Shown: positions 10,901 to 19,884 of the stretch, piece by piece
Numbering within the stretch: position 1 is the stretch's first letter
Layout: each line of letters starts with the position of its first letter
NCBI GenBank assembly: GCA_963779735.1
Contig: CAVZZJ010000001.1
Span: forward strand, 1 to 64,000
DNA length: 64,000 nt
Direction of reading: 5' to 3'
From: Bog-473 sp963779735
Lineage (GTDB): Bacteria; Actinomycetota; Acidimicrobiia; Acidimicrobiales; RAAP-2
Notes under the pieces: generated by a model
Seen by the model: the letters and a program-made list of their open reading frames with translations, nothing else
The model's database searches: none
What the model was told of the DNA's origin: nothing
Translations under genes and position numbers: made by a program

Positions 10901-11739
10901 ATGATGCGAGACACGGGTCGTGTGCGAGGCAAGGTGGCCTTCATCACGGGAGCGGCGCGGGGACAGGGTCGGTCGCACGCGGTCGCACTGGGGCGCGAGG
11001 GTGCTGACATCGTCGCATTGGATATCGCGGACCAAATCGACTCGGTACCCTACCCGATGGCCAGTCCGGAGGATCTCGTCGAAACGGTCAGGTTGGTCGA
11101 AGAGGTAGGAGGCCGCTGCCTACCCGTCGTAGCTGACGTGCGAGACATCCATGCCATGGAGCGGGCGGTGAAGGAAACCTTGGCGGAGTTCGGGCGCCTC
11201 GACATCGTTCTCGCCAATGCAGGGGTTCTTCATATCTCAGGCGGGGGGAGACTCTGGACGAGTCGGCGATTCGGTGGGCCGACGCCGTTGGCGTCATGCT
11301 CACCGGCGTCTACAACACGATTCGCGTGGTGCAGCAGCCCATGATCGATCAGGGACAGGGAGGCTCCATCGTCATCACGAGCTCGACTGCCGGTCTGAGC
11401 GGCATGCACGACGGTAGCGGCGGAATTGCCGCCTACTGCGCCTCGAAGCACGGCGTGGTGGGTCTCATGAGGGGTTACGCCAAGCTCCTCGGTCCACACA
11501 GGATCCGGGTCAACACCGTTCACCCCATGGGAGTGGCCACTCCCATGATCGTCAACGAGGAGTTTCAGAAGTACGACGCCGATCATGCTGACGTCATGGA
11601 AGTCTCTCCTCGACTCCTACCCATCACGCTGCTCGAGCCCAAGGACGTCAGCGACGCCATCGTGTGGCTCGTGTCCGACGAGGCCCGTGCCGTCACCGGC
11701 ATAACCCTGCCGGTCGACTGCGGAGTCACCTGCCCTTAG
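10901..11739 (+). CDS. Mycofactocin-type SDR oxidoreductase, frameshifted
   Basis: A short-chain dehydrogenase with the TGAARGQG cofactor loop, the ANAG motif and the YCASK catalytic pair. After the beta-2 strand it has an insert (YPMASPEDLVETVRLVE) typical of the mycofactocin-coupled SDR family, which keeps a tightly bound NAD(P)H reoxidised by mycofactocin. The N-terminal part (10901 to about 11248) and C-terminal part (about 11245 to 11739) are in different frames. The shift sits in a run of six G (11243-11248), and a seventh G restores SGGGETLDESAIRW. ATG at 10901 follows AAGGAAAGGA. Its substrate is unknown, but it sits among other probable alcohol and lactone catabolism genes. Confidence 0.8.
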
Positions 11740-11918
11740 ACCAGGTTTTCGCTGGCCCACTCACAGCGTGAGTCGGTCAGAGGCGATCGATTGGCGTCGC
11801 GATCAGGTCACTATTTGAAAGGGCGATTGCAAAAAGGCGCTGGACTGGTACCATGTGGTGAGGTCAGTTCGGTGGTCGATCCGATGGCCCGCAAGGACAA
11901 AGGGGCGTCCACGACGAG

Positions 11919-12995
11919 ATGATTTCTCCCCCGCTGTCGTCCCGCCAAGCAAGGAGCCATGATTGTGGAGCTTTTCCCCCACGTTCCACCCGCGCCCGAA
12001 GAGGGCGTGAATCAACCGGGAGGCGACGACACCTGACCAACATCCCCTTTGTCGAAGAGTTTGACGTTCGCCTCGGCTGGGCAAAGGCGGTGAGTCCGCT
12101 CGTCCGCCGGGTCGTGGCGAACAACGCGGGTCCCTACACCTATCACGGCACGTGTTCCTACATCATCGGCCACGGCGACGTGGCTCTGGTGGACCCGGGT
12201 CCCGACGATCCCGCCCACATAGAGGCTCTGCTGGGCGCGCTCGGGCCCGCAGAGCGGATCACCCACTTGGTGGTGACCCATACCCACACCGATCACTCAC
12301 CGGCGGCCCGGGCGCTCAAGGCCCGGACCGGAGCACCGATTTACGGCTTCGGGCCACAATTGCGGTTGGACGATCACGACCACAGTCGCGTCGTCTTTGG
12401 AGATCCTGAGGTGGACCCCGACCCGTCGCACGCTCCGCCGCCGCGGGGCGGTGAACGCGACTTTCGAACCGATGTCGTGTTGAGCGATGGCGCGGTGGTG
12501 GAAGCGGACGGCTGGAGCCTCGAAGTCGTCCACACTCCGGGGCACGCCACCAACCACCTCTGCTACCTCGTGCGTGAAGACGGCATGCTCTGCACAGGCG
12601 ATCACGTCATGGGATGGGCCACCTCGGTCATTTCGCCACCGGACGGCAGTCTGGCCGAATATCTGGCGAGTCTCGACAAGCTGCTCGGTAGACCACAGGA
12701 CCAGCGATACCTACCAGGTCACGGCCCGACGATCACCGATCCCCACGGGTTCGTTCGAGCCCTGGTCGCGCACCGACACGAGCGAACGGAACAGATCCTG
12801 GAGATCCTCGCAAAGGGCCCCACCACCATCGCCGAGATCGTGCCACGCCTTTACGCGAGCGTGCGGAAGCAGCTGTGGCTGGCTGCCGCGGCCTCTGCCT
12901 ATGCGCATCTGCTGTACCTGCACGAAAGAGGGGTGGTCGAGGCCGACGACCACCTGCCGTTGCAGCGCGCCAGTCGCATCAGGCTCGTGGTCTAG
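11919..12995 (+). CDS. MBL-fold metallo-hydrolase, LACTB2/RNase Z-like
   Basis: A metallo-beta-lactamase-fold hydrolase. The metal motif THTHTDH lies at about residues 120-126, followed by HTPGHATNH, GDHVMGW and a late PGHGPTI, which together complete a dinuclear zinc site. The C-terminal about 60 residues (ILEILAKGPTTIAEIVPRLY..., HLLYLHERGVVEADD) form the winged helix of LACTB2-like enzymes. Such proteins hydrolyse thioester or ester bonds, or act on RNA; the role here is open. The true start is uncertain: conserved sequence begins near NIPFVEEF (about 12036), and the first 37 residues of the open frame look non-coding. A weak promoter-like pair, TTGCAA-N16-TACCAT, lies at 11827-11854. Confidence 0.8.
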   Translation: MISPPLSSRQARSHDCGAFPPRSTRARRGRESTGRRRHLTNIPFVEEFDVRLGWAKAVSPLVRRVVANNAGPYTYHGTCSYIIGHGDVALVDPGPDDPAHIEALLGALGPAERITHLVVTHTHTDHSPAARALKARTGAPIYGFGPQLRLDDHDHSRVVFGDPEVDPDPSHAPPPRGGERDFRTDVVLSDGAVVEADGWSLEVVHTPGHATNHLCYLVREDGMLCTGDHVMGWATSVISPPDGSLAEYLASLDKLLGRPQDQRYLPGHGPTITDPHGFVRALVAHRHERTEQILEILAKGPTTIAEIVPRLYASVRKQLWLAAAASAYAHLLYLHERGVVEADDHLPLQRASRIRLVV

Positions 12996-13042
12996 GACGA
13001 CCGCATGCGACCGGCCCGGGCTCGAGGCGTGCGCTTTCCCGG

Positions 13043-13837
13043 TCAGGGCCGATCGAGCGGGTGGGCCCGGAGGAACGCGATGAGATGCGCGGCGACGACG
13101 TCGGGCTGCTCCGGCAGTATGGCGTGGCCGCAGTTCTGGATCTCAACGTAGGTGGCCCGATCGCCCAGAGCGATGGCGGTCTCACGTCCGGCTTCGATGG
13201 GCGCCATGGCGTCCTCGAGTGGTTGAAGGATCAGTATCGGAGCGGTTCCGGCACGCCACCACTCGTCCGGCCGTTGGGCCGTCAAAGCGCCGAACGACGA
13301 GGTCGGCCACCAGCCCCCGAGCCACGAACTGGGGTCGTTTCCCCGTGCGAAGAACGCTATGCGCAGCGCCTGGAGCCGCTCGTCCTTGGAGAGGGACTCA
13401 TCATGGCAGCGCGGGAAGGCGACGAGCACCTCGACGTCGACCGGATGTGCCGCGAGGTTGTGGCCGCCGCAGGGCATCACACTGACCGTTGCGGTGACTT
13501 GCGGTCGGTAACTGGCTGTCGCTCGCACGACGACGTTTCCGAGGGCATGACCGACGAGGTGGGCACGTCCGCCGACGAGTCGTTCGACGACCAGGGCTAC
13601 GTCGTCGGCCAGGTCGCGAAGGGAGATGTCGGGGGGCGGTCGTGTGCTCCCGCCGGCGCCGCGGGGATTCACTGCGAACGAGCGGTAGCCAGCGTCCGCC
13701 AACGATCGTTGGACGGTCACGAAGTCGGCTGCGCCGCGCATGGCGGAGGGTAAGAGCACGACCGGCTCGCCATCGCCCTCCACGAGCACCTCGAGCCGCA
13801 CTCCGCGGTCCTGGTCCTCGACGTAGGTCGTTGTCAT
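13043..13837 (-). CDS. Alpha/beta hydrolase homologue lacking the nucleophile
   Basis: A 264-residue alpha/beta-hydrolase-fold protein. The nucleophile elbow reads GHALGN, so the Ser of the usual G-x-S-x-G is Ala98 (codon at 13544-13546). The acid-loop region (ILQPLEDAMAP) and the terminal His (NCGHAILPEQP) are present. Length and fold elements are complete, with no frameshift. Without a nucleophile ordinary esterase chemistry is not expected; a lyase-like or binding role is possible. It is convergent with the MBL hydrolase and divergent from the CoA-transferase gene. Confidence 0.8.
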   Translation of the reverse strand: MTTTYVEDQDRGVRLEVLVEGDGEPVVLLPSAMRGAADFVTVQRSLADAGYRSFAVNPRGAGGSTRPPPDISLRDLADDVALVVERLVGGRAHLVGHALGNVVVRATASYRPQVTATVSVMPCGGHNLAAHPVDVEVLVAFPRCHDESLSKDERLQALRIAFFARGNDPSSWLGGWWPTSSFGALTAQRPDEWWRAGTAPILILQPLEDAMAPIEAGRETAIALGDRATYVEIQNCGHAILPEQPDVVAAHLIAFLRAHPLDRP

Positions 13838-13963
13838 GTTTGGCCATTATTGCCCCTCCAAAGCGCGGGCAAGTCGCCGCGGCCGCTCGTTTGAGATTGT
13901 GCTTGCAAATATCGCCGGGCGTCGATACGGTGGGGCTCAGAGCAGAGGAGGGGGCCCGTCGGG

Positions 13964-15151
13964 GTGGCAGCGCCAGAACCAGCGAGTGGGCCGCTCGGCG
14001 GCGTGCGCGTCGTCGACCTCTCACCCGACCGGGTGGGCGCGCAGGTGAGCCAGACCTTGGCTGATTACGGCGCCGATGTGCTGATCGAGACGTTCCGCCC
14101 CGGCGTCGCCGACCGGTGGGGGCTGGGCTATGAGGCACTGGTCGATGCCAACCCGGGGCTCGTCTACACGTCGATCACGGGGTTCGGCCGGCAGGGTCGG
14201 TGGGCGAACCTCAAGGGCTACGAGGTCGTGGTGGCCTCGGTCCTGGGCGTCTGCGAATCGTTCAGTGGCATGAACCCTGGTGGGCGGCCTCCTTTCGTGA
14301 CCGTTCCGTGGTGCACGTTCGCGGCGACGCATGGCGCGCTCCAGGGGATCCTCTCGGCGCTGTACGAACGCGGCCACAGCGGCAGCGGTCAGTGGGTCGA
14401 GACGAACCTGGCCCAAGCCGTGACAATTCACGAAGGCGCGTCGTCCTCCTGGTACACATACCTGGTCAGCACGCGGTGGCCCGACGCGTTCGTTCCCGCG
14501 CCGGCCACGTCACACCACTTCGTGTACCGGCTGTTGGTGGGGCAGACCAAGGACGGGCGTTGGCTGCAGTTCGCCCAGAATCGGCCACATCTCTTCGGGT
14601 CGTTCTTGCGAGCGCTGGACCTGGACTGGATGCTCACCGACCCCACGTGGAAGGACATCCCGATCCTGGAGGACGCGGCCCAGCGCGAGGAGTTGCTGCA
14701 CCGGATGCTCGACGGGGTCCGCGGTCGGACCCTGGCCGAGTGGCAGGTTGTCTTCGAGACCGATCGCGATGTGTTCGCCGAGCTGTACCGCGACGGCCCC
14801 GAGGCGCTCGACCATCCGCAACTCGTCCATGACGGCGCGATTCTCGAGCTCGTCGACCCCGAGCACGGGGCGGTGCGCCAGCCGGGCCCGCAGTTCGCCA
14901 TGACGGCCACGCCGGGAGCGGTGCGGGGCCCGGCGCCGACGCTCGGCGATGGGCTCGACCCGGGGTGGGCCCCCCGCTCCGTGGGCGCCGGAGCGGCGGG
15001 AGGCGGAGCGGCGGGAGGCGGAGCGGCGGCGGGACGAGGGGCGGCGGCGGGACGAGGGGCACCGTTGGCCGGCGTGACGGTCATGGAACTTGCCGTGCAG
15101 TACGCGGCGCCCTACGGGCCGACGATGCTGGCCGACCTCGGGGCGCGGTAA
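13964..15151 (+). CDS. CaiB/BaiF-type CoA transferase, second domain truncated
   Basis: A class III CoA transferase. The first domain (residues 1 to about 340) carries the family N-terminus GVRVVDLSPDRVGAQVSQTLADYGADVLIE, the NPGLVYTSITGFG segment and QWVETNLAQA. A Gly/Ala-rich linker (about residues 340-365) precedes LAGVTVMELAVQYAAPYGPTMLADLGAR, which is the opening of a second CaiB domain. A TAA stop comes exactly where that domain should continue. Full-length double-domain members are about twice this length, so this is a 3'-truncated gene. The first domain may still fold, but these enzymes work as interlocked dimers of two domains. The start may be the GTG at 13964. Confidence 0.78.
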   Translation: MAAPEPASGPLGGVRVVDLSPDRVGAQVSQTLADYGADVLIETFRPGVADRWGLGYEALVDANPGLVYTSITGFGRQGRWANLKGYEVVVASVLGVCESFSGMNPGGRPPFVTVPWCTFAATHGALQGILSALYERGHSGSGQWVETNLAQAVTIHEGASSSWYTYLVSTRWPDAFVPAPATSHHFVYRLLVGQTKDGRWLQFAQNRPHLFGSFLRALDLDWMLTDPTWKDIPILEDAAQREELLHRMLDGVRGRTLAEWQVVFETDRDVFAELYRDGPEALDHPQLVHDGAILELVDPEHGAVRQPGPQFAMTATPGAVRGPAPTLGDGLDPGWAPRSVGAGAAGGGAAGGGAAAGRGAAAGRGAPLAGVTVMELAVQYAAPYGPTMLADLGAR

Positions 15152-15241
15152 GGAGGGCGGCGCGGAGTCGCTCGAGGGCTTTCTCAAGACCAAGTCCGTC
15201 TGGGTCAATACGCAATGATGCGCCGTGGGTGCACCTCGGAG

Positions 15242-15309
15242 TTGCCGGGCCAGCGGCGTGCTGATATACAACGACTGTAGCAAAGACTAAGAGATTTTCG
15301 CTATTGCTA
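15242..15309 (+). promoter_or_regulatory. Putative promoter with inverted repeat upstream of an SDR gene
   Basis: TTGCCG (15242-15247) and TATACA (15265-15270) are spaced by 17 bp and stand out in GC-rich surroundings. Downstream, TAGCAA (15278-15283) and TTGCTA (15304-15309) form an inverted repeat with a 20-bp spacer, which could be a repressor operator. It precedes the SDR gene that starts at 15324. Confidence 0.45.
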
Positions 15310-15323
15310 AAGGTGAGGTCCCC

Positions 15324-16088
15324 TTGGGCGGTCGACTCACACAGAAGGTGGCGCTCGTGACCGGAGCTGCCCGAGGCCAGGGTGAAGCCGAGGCTCGACG
15401 GTTCGTTGCCGAAGGTGCACGTGTGGTGATCGCAGACGTGTCCGACGAGCCCGGCCGGGCTCTGGCCGAGGAGCTCGGCGAGGAGGCGATCTTCGAGCAC
15501 CTCGACGTCTCCGATCCGGCGGCCTGGGCTCCGGCAGTCGATGCCGCCACCGCTCGTTGGGGACGGCTCGACGTCTTGATCAACAACGCCGGCATTGGCT
15601 TCGCGGCCATGCTCGACGACCTACCGCTCGAGCACCACCGCCGGCTGATCGACGTCAATCTGAACGGTGTCTACTACGGGATGCGCGCCGTCGCCGAGAC
15701 GATGAGGAGCCAGGGCAGCGGCTCTATTGTAAATGTCTCCTCTATCGACGGTCTCGTGGGAGTTCACGGGATGACCAGCTACGCGGCCACGAAGTTCGCG
15801 GTGACCGGGATGACTCGCTCGGCGGCGATCGATCTCGGACCAAGCGGGATCAGGGTCAACTCCATCCATCCCGGGGTCATCGACACCCCGATGGTGTTAC
15901 CAGCGGCCCGGCCGAGGATGGAGCAACTCGTGGCGATGCAGCCGATCCCCCGCATGGGGCGACCGGAGGAGGTGGCGGCACTGGCGCTCTTCCTGGCGAG
16001 TGACGAGGCCGGCTATATCACCGGGGCGCAGTTCGTGATCGACGGTGGTCACCTGGCCGGCCCATGGCGCCCACCACTGCACCAATGA
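15324..16088 (+). CDS. SDR family NAD(P)-dependent oxidoreductase
   Basis: A classical 254-residue short-chain dehydrogenase with TGAARGQG (about residues 13-20), the acidic ADVSD after beta-2 favouring NAD, NNAG, the catalytic Ser in VNVSS, YAATK and the C-terminal IDGG motif. It resembles 3-alpha(20-beta)-hydroxysteroid dehydrogenase-like and FabG-like SDRs; the substrate is not predictable. The TTG start at 15324 is supported by AGGTGAGG upstream. It is followed 28 bp later by an amidohydrolase on the same strand, and these with the next gene probably form an operon. Confidence 0.88.
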   Translation: MGGRLTQKVALVTGAARGQGEAEARRFVAEGARVVIADVSDEPGRALAEELGEEAIFEHLDVSDPAAWAPAVDAATARWGRLDVLINNAGIGFAAMLDDLPLEHHRRLIDVNLNGVYYGMRAVAETMRSQGSGSIVNVSSIDGLVGVHGMTSYAATKFAVTGMTRSAAIDLGPSGIRVNSIHPGVIDTPMVLPAARPRMEQLVAMQPIPRMGRPEEVAALALFLASDEAGYITGAQFVIDGGHLAGPWRPPLHQ

Positions 16089-16116
16089 ACCTGCCCGAAG
16101 AAGGGAGCGTGTTTCG

Positions 16117-17262
16117 ATGAGGAAGTTGTTCAGCGTCGACGATCACATCGTAGAACCGCCCGACGTCTGGTCCAAGAGGGTGCCGCGCCGGTTTCTCGAC
16201 GAGGCCCCTCGAATCGTCGACGACGGCGGCTCAGAGTACTGGCTGGTGGAGGGCGTCAAGATGCCGACCGTGGGGCTCAACGCGGTCGCCGGCAAGCCCC
16301 AGGAGGAGTGGACGCACGACCCGGTTCGCTTTAGCGACATGATTCCGGGCTGCTACGACCCAAAGGAGCGGGTCCGCGATATGCGCCAGGAGGGCATCGT
16401 CGCCAGCGTCAACTTTCCCACCCTTCCTCGCTTCGGTGGGGCGCTGTTCCCGACCCTCAAGGACAAGGAGCTCGCCGATGCCTGCGTGACGGGCTGGAAC
16501 GACTTCATGGTAGAGGAGTGGTGTGCCGAGGCTCCCGAGCTGTTCGTTCCCATGGCCATCGTCCAGCTCTGGGACCCCGCCCTCGCAGTCAAAGAGATTG
16601 AGCGGAACCTCGCACGCGGACTGCGGGCGATCTCTATCCCGGAGGAGACGAGCATCCTCGGCTTGCCGTCGTACTACACCGACTACTGGGACCCCGTCTG
16701 GTCTCTCTGCCAAGAAGCCGGGATTCCCGTGTGCATGCACATCGGCTCAAGCGGGTGGCGCCCGTACATGCCGCCGGAGGCAAACCCGAGCCTCATGGTT
16801 GCCCTCGGGTTCGTGCCGACGATCACCCATGCCCTGGGCATGATGTACGGGCCGGTGCCCCGCAAGTTCCCGGACATCAAGATCGTCTACTCCGAGGGCG
16901 GGATCAACTGGGTTCCCTCGGCGCTCGAACGGGCGGACCGGATGTACAAGCGCCACCAGGCCTGGACGGGGACGGACGATGTCCTGCCGTCTGAGGTATG
17001 TCGCAAGAACATGTGGTTCTGCCTCATTGAGGAGCCATACGGGCTGCGGGTACGTCACGAGATCGGGATCGATCGAATTCTGTGGGAGTGCGACTATCCG
17101 CACTCGAGCTGTGTCTGGCCTAACACCCAACAGATCGTCGACGAGCTCTTCGCACCGCTCCCCGACGACGAAGCGGAGATGATCGCCTTCCGAACCGCCG
17201 AGCAGGTGTTCAACTGGAAGTGCTCGCTGCCATCATCCGCCAAGGAGCCGTCGCATGGGTAG
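16117..17262 (+). CDS. Amidohydrolase-2 family protein (ACMSD-like)
   Basis: A 381-residue TIM-barrel metal-dependent hydrolase or decarboxylase of the amidohydrolase-2 family (relatives of aminocarboxymuconate-semialdehyde decarboxylase). The N-terminal metal-strand motif is SVDDHIVEPPDVW, a His sits in CMHIGSSGW, and the terminal metal Asp is in ECDYPHSSCVWP. ATG at 16117 follows GAAGGGAG; the longer open frame overlaps the SDR gene. It lies between an SDR and a D-aminoacylase-like gene in one direction, which suggests a degradative pathway. Three other family members occur in the window at 31.2, 41.5 and 50.6 kb. Confidence 0.85.
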   Translation: MRKLFSVDDHIVEPPDVWSKRVPRRFLDEAPRIVDDGGSEYWLVEGVKMPTVGLNAVAGKPQEEWTHDPVRFSDMIPGCYDPKERVRDMRQEGIVASVNFPTLPRFGGALFPTLKDKELADACVTGWNDFMVEEWCAEAPELFVPMAIVQLWDPALAVKEIERNLARGLRAISIPEETSILGLPSYYTDYWDPVWSLCQEAGIPVCMHIGSSGWRPYMPPEANPSLMVALGFVPTITHALGMMYGPVPRKFPDIKIVYSEGGINWVPSALERADRMYKRHQAWTGTDDVLPSEVCRKNMWFCLIEEPYGLRVRHEIGIDRILWECDYPHSSCVWPNTQQIVDELFAPLPDDEAEMIAFRTAEQVFNWKCSLPSSAKEPSHG

Positions 17263-17286
17263 GTCGGGGAAGGTGGGGAGAGACCA

Positions 17287-18999
17287 ATGATGGACTATGC
17301 AATCACCGGCGCCCTGGTGGTGGACGGCACCGGTTCTCCAGGGTTTCGCGCCGATGTGGGGATAGAGGCGGGGCGAATCGTCGCTGTCGGTGACCTCGAC
17401 GGCCCGGCCCGGCAGACCCTCGACGCCGACGGTCTGGTCGTCACCCCCGGCTTCGTCGATCCGCACACGCACTATGACGCGCAGCTGTTCTGGGATCCGC
17501 TGGCCACGCCGTCCAGCTGGCACGGCGTCACGACCGTCATCGGCGGCAACTGCGGCTTCACATTGGCCCCACTGAAAGACCGCGATGCCGCGTACACCCG
17601 GCGGATGATGGCCCAGGTCGAAGGGATGCCCCTCGTGGCCTTGGAAGAGGGAGTGCCCTGGAGTTGGGAGGCATTCGGCGAATATCTCGATGCCCTTGAG
17701 GGCTCGGTCGCCGTCAACGCAGGTTTCCTGGTCGGCCACTCTGCGCTCCGGCGCTACGTTCTCGGCGAAGACTTCGCTCGGGAATCAACCCCCTCCGAAC
17801 TGGGCGAGACTCTCGAGCTGTTGGACCGGTCGCTCGCCGCGGGCGGCCTGGGGCTCTCGACGTCCCGTTCTCATACCCACATCGACGGGGAGGGACAGCC
17901 CGTCCCGAGTCGTTGGGCGTCGGAGGACGAGGTCATCGCCCTGTGCGGGGTTGTGAGACGACACGACGGGACGTCGCTGGAGGTGATCACCGACGGATGC
18001 GTCGGTAGGTTCACCGACGACGAGGTGGAGCTGCTGGCCCAGATGAGCAAGGTGGCCGAACGTCCCCTCAACTGGAACGTCCTCAGCGTCTCGTCCGGCG
18101 AACCGGACAAGGCCGAACATCAACTGGGTCCTTCGAGACGCGCACGAGAGCTCGGCGGCCATGTGGTCGCGCTCACGATGCCGGTATTCTCCGACACCAA
18201 CATGAGCTTTCTCACCTACTGCGCCATGTGGCTCATACCGGGTTGGCGGGAGATCCTGGCGGTCGACGTACCGGAGAAGATCCGCCGCCTGCGCGATCCT
18301 TCGGTCCGCGCCAACATGACCGAGAGCGCGCGCAGTTCACCGCTGGGACGCTTGGCCGAATTCTCCCGCTACATGATCGGCGACGTCTTCTCGGAAATCA
18401 ATGAGCCCTACCGCAACCGCATGGTGGGCGACATCGCGTCCGAGCGGGGTGAGGATCCGTTCACCACCATCGTGGACATCGTGGCGGCGGACGAGCTGCA
18501 AACCGTTCTTTGGCCCGTTCCGGCCGGAGACGCCGATGCCGACTGGCTGCTTCGGTGCGAACTGTGGGCCAACCCCGACGTTCTACTCGGCGGATCGGAC
18601 GCCGGTGCCCACCTCGACCGCATGCTCGGGTCCCCCTACCCGACTCGGTTCCTGGCCGACTGCCTGCGCGGGCGTCGCCTGGTGCCGATGGAGCGAGCGG
18701 TGCAGCTGATGACCGACATCCCGGCTCGGCTCTTTGGCCTCCGCGGTCGGGGGCGGGTCGAGGTCGGCTACCAAGCCGACCTCGTGGTGATCGACCCTGC
18801 AGTCGTAGGCGCCTCACCGCCCTACATCTCGTTCGATCTTCCCGGGCAGAGCAAGCGTCTTCTGGCAGACCCAGCGGGCATCATGCGGGTGTTGGTCAAC
18901 GGGCGGGAGACCATGGTGGCCGGACAGCCGACCGGGAACCTACCCGGTGTGGTCCTGCGCTCCGGCCGAGATACGAGCGGGACCGCCCTCGACGCATGA
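17287..18999 (+). CDS. Amidohydrolase-3, N-acyl-D-amino-acid deacylase-like
   Basis: A 570-residue composite-barrel amidohydrolase resembling D-aminoacylases and dihydroorotase-like enzymes. It has the HTHYDAQLFWDP metal motif (about residues 60-71), GGNCGFTLAP, SRSHTHIDGEG, the catalytic Asp in GGSDAGAHLD, and a C-terminal beta-sandwich (GYQADLVVIDP). These enzymes cleave N-acyl or cyclic amide bonds. It lies 24 bp after the amidohydrolase-2 gene and is probably co-transcribed with it. The substrate is unknown; many actinobacterial members are annotated only by family. Confidence 0.88.
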   Translation: MMDYAITGALVVDGTGSPGFRADVGIEAGRIVAVGDLDGPARQTLDADGLVVTPGFVDPHTHYDAQLFWDPLATPSSWHGVTTVIGGNCGFTLAPLKDRDAAYTRRMMAQVEGMPLVALEEGVPWSWEAFGEYLDALEGSVAVNAGFLVGHSALRRYVLGEDFARESTPSELGETLELLDRSLAAGGLGLSTSRSHTHIDGEGQPVPSRWASEDEVIALCGVVRRHDGTSLEVITDGCVGRFTDDEVELLAQMSKVAERPLNWNVLSVSSGEPDKAEHQLGPSRRARELGGHVVALTMPVFSDTNMSFLTYCAMWLIPGWREILAVDVPEKIRRLRDPSVRANMTESARSSPLGRLAEFSRYMIGDVFSEINEPYRNRMVGDIASERGEDPFTTIVDIVAADELQTVLWPVPAGDADADWLLRCELWANPDVLLGGSDAGAHLDRMLGSPYPTRFLADCLRGRRLVPMERAVQLMTDIPARLFGLRGRGRVEVGYQADLVVIDPAVVGASPPYISFDLPGQSKRLLADPAGIMRVLVNGRETMVAGQPTGNLPGVVLRSGRDTSGTALDA

Positions 19000-19037
19000 G
19001 CGGTTTGTTGACCAGGCAGGACGTTCAAGGGAGAGAC

Positions 19038-19343
19038 ATGGAGCCGGCACCCACCCACTCGAAAGCAAGGTCACTGTTCTTTGACGTGAACGTGAGTTCC
19101 ACGGATGAAGCGGTGGCGCCGCCGGACCCCGATCCGACGGGTGGTAGCCGCCCGCCCGGCTTGGGCGAGCGGCTCGGTGGTCGCACGGTGCGCAGGGTGA
19201 TGGTGTCCAACCCGGGAATCGGATCCTCAAGGCCCTCACAAGATGCCGCTCGTCGAAGCTCAGTAGGCTCTACGCCCCGGCGCTCTCGCCTGCCTTGGGT
19301 GGATCGCGTCCGTCCGACCACTACCAGGCGGTGCGCGGCCTGA
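19038..19343 (+). CDS. Short unrecognised ORF, possibly a remnant
   Basis: About 101 residues beginning MEPAPTHSKARSLFF, with GGGAGAGAC just upstream as a possible ribosome-binding site. I do not recognise it. After about residue 75 it turns Arg/Ser-rich and overlaps the 3' end of the convergent gene, which suggests the reading frame has run past the original coding end. It may be the 5' stub of a deleted gene. It is the only candidate gene between 18999 and 19321. Confidence 0.22.
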   Translation: MEPAPTHSKARSLFFDVNVSSTDEAVAPPDPDPTGGSRPPGLGERLGGRTVRRVMVSNPGIGSSRPSQDAARRSSVGSTPRRSRLPWVDRVRPTTTRRCAA

Positions 19344-19767
19344 TCAGGCTGGTGGTGTCGAGCTCGAGCCAGAACGCGGGGAGCTTCGACATGTCACCCT
19401 CGCCCTCGACACGCATCAGGCCTTCGGCCATCAGTTGATCGCGGAGCTTCGGGTCGGGGAAGCGCATGGCATACCTCTTCGCCCATTCGTAGTCGCAGAT
19501 GAGCTTCTTTGTCGTTTCTGCCCCGTCCACTACTTGGTTGATCACCTGAATCTGGCCGTCGGAGACGCGTGTATGAAATCCGATGGAGTCCGACCCGACC
19601 CGCTGAAGGTGTTTCGGCGGGTTGGTGTACTCCTCGCAGAGCACGAAGTCCACCCCGGAGAGATCGCACCCGGCGAGACCGTCCACGATCAGACCCCGGA
19701 GCATGTCGATCCATTCGGGGCTGGCAAACTCGAACTTGTCGTACACCTCGTGCCAACCGGCCATCAT
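19321..19767 (-). CDS. Hypothetical protein, possibly SCP2-like
   Basis: A 148-residue protein starting with tandem Met codons at 19767, preceded by AGAGGAG. It contains two Cys (in LAGCDLSG and FVLCEEYTNPP) and a C-terminal stretch (LMAEGLMRVEGEGDMSKLPAFW) that loosely recalls SCP2 sterol-carrier domains. I cannot assign it with confidence. No signal peptide or membrane segment is visible. It is divergent from the DinB-like gene, with a 15-bp tandem repeat in its leader. Confidence 0.6.
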   Translation of the reverse strand: MMAGWHEVYDKFEFASPEWIDMLRGLIVDGLAGCDLSGVDFVLCEEYTNPPKHLQRVGSDSIGFHTRVSDGQIQVINQVVDGAETTKKLICDYEWAKRYAMRFPDPKLRDQLMAEGLMRVEGEGDMSKLPAFWLELDTTSLIRPRTAW

Positions 19768-19771
19768 CACT

Positions 19772-19810
19772 CCTCTGGGTCCACCCCCTCTGGGTCCACC
19801 CCCTCTGGGC
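19772..19810. repeat. 15-bp tandem repeat in a leader
   Basis: Two perfect copies of CCTCTGGGTCCACCC (19772-19786 and 19787-19801) plus nine further bases (19802-19810). On the minus strand each copy presents a purine-rich CAGAGGG stretch upstream of the start codon at 19767, so copy number could affect translation initiation. Confidence 0.85.
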
Positions 19811-19884
19811 GCGCCGAGCAGTCTTGCCCACCGGCGCCCAGGCGCGCTAGGTGGCTTGTCGATCATCGGCCGCGGGCTTAGGGT

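Noticed and set aside
11759..11773. Small hairpin ACTCAC/GTGAGT after the SDR gene
   Set aside because: A 6-bp stem with 3-nt loop and no T tract; too weak for a terminator call.
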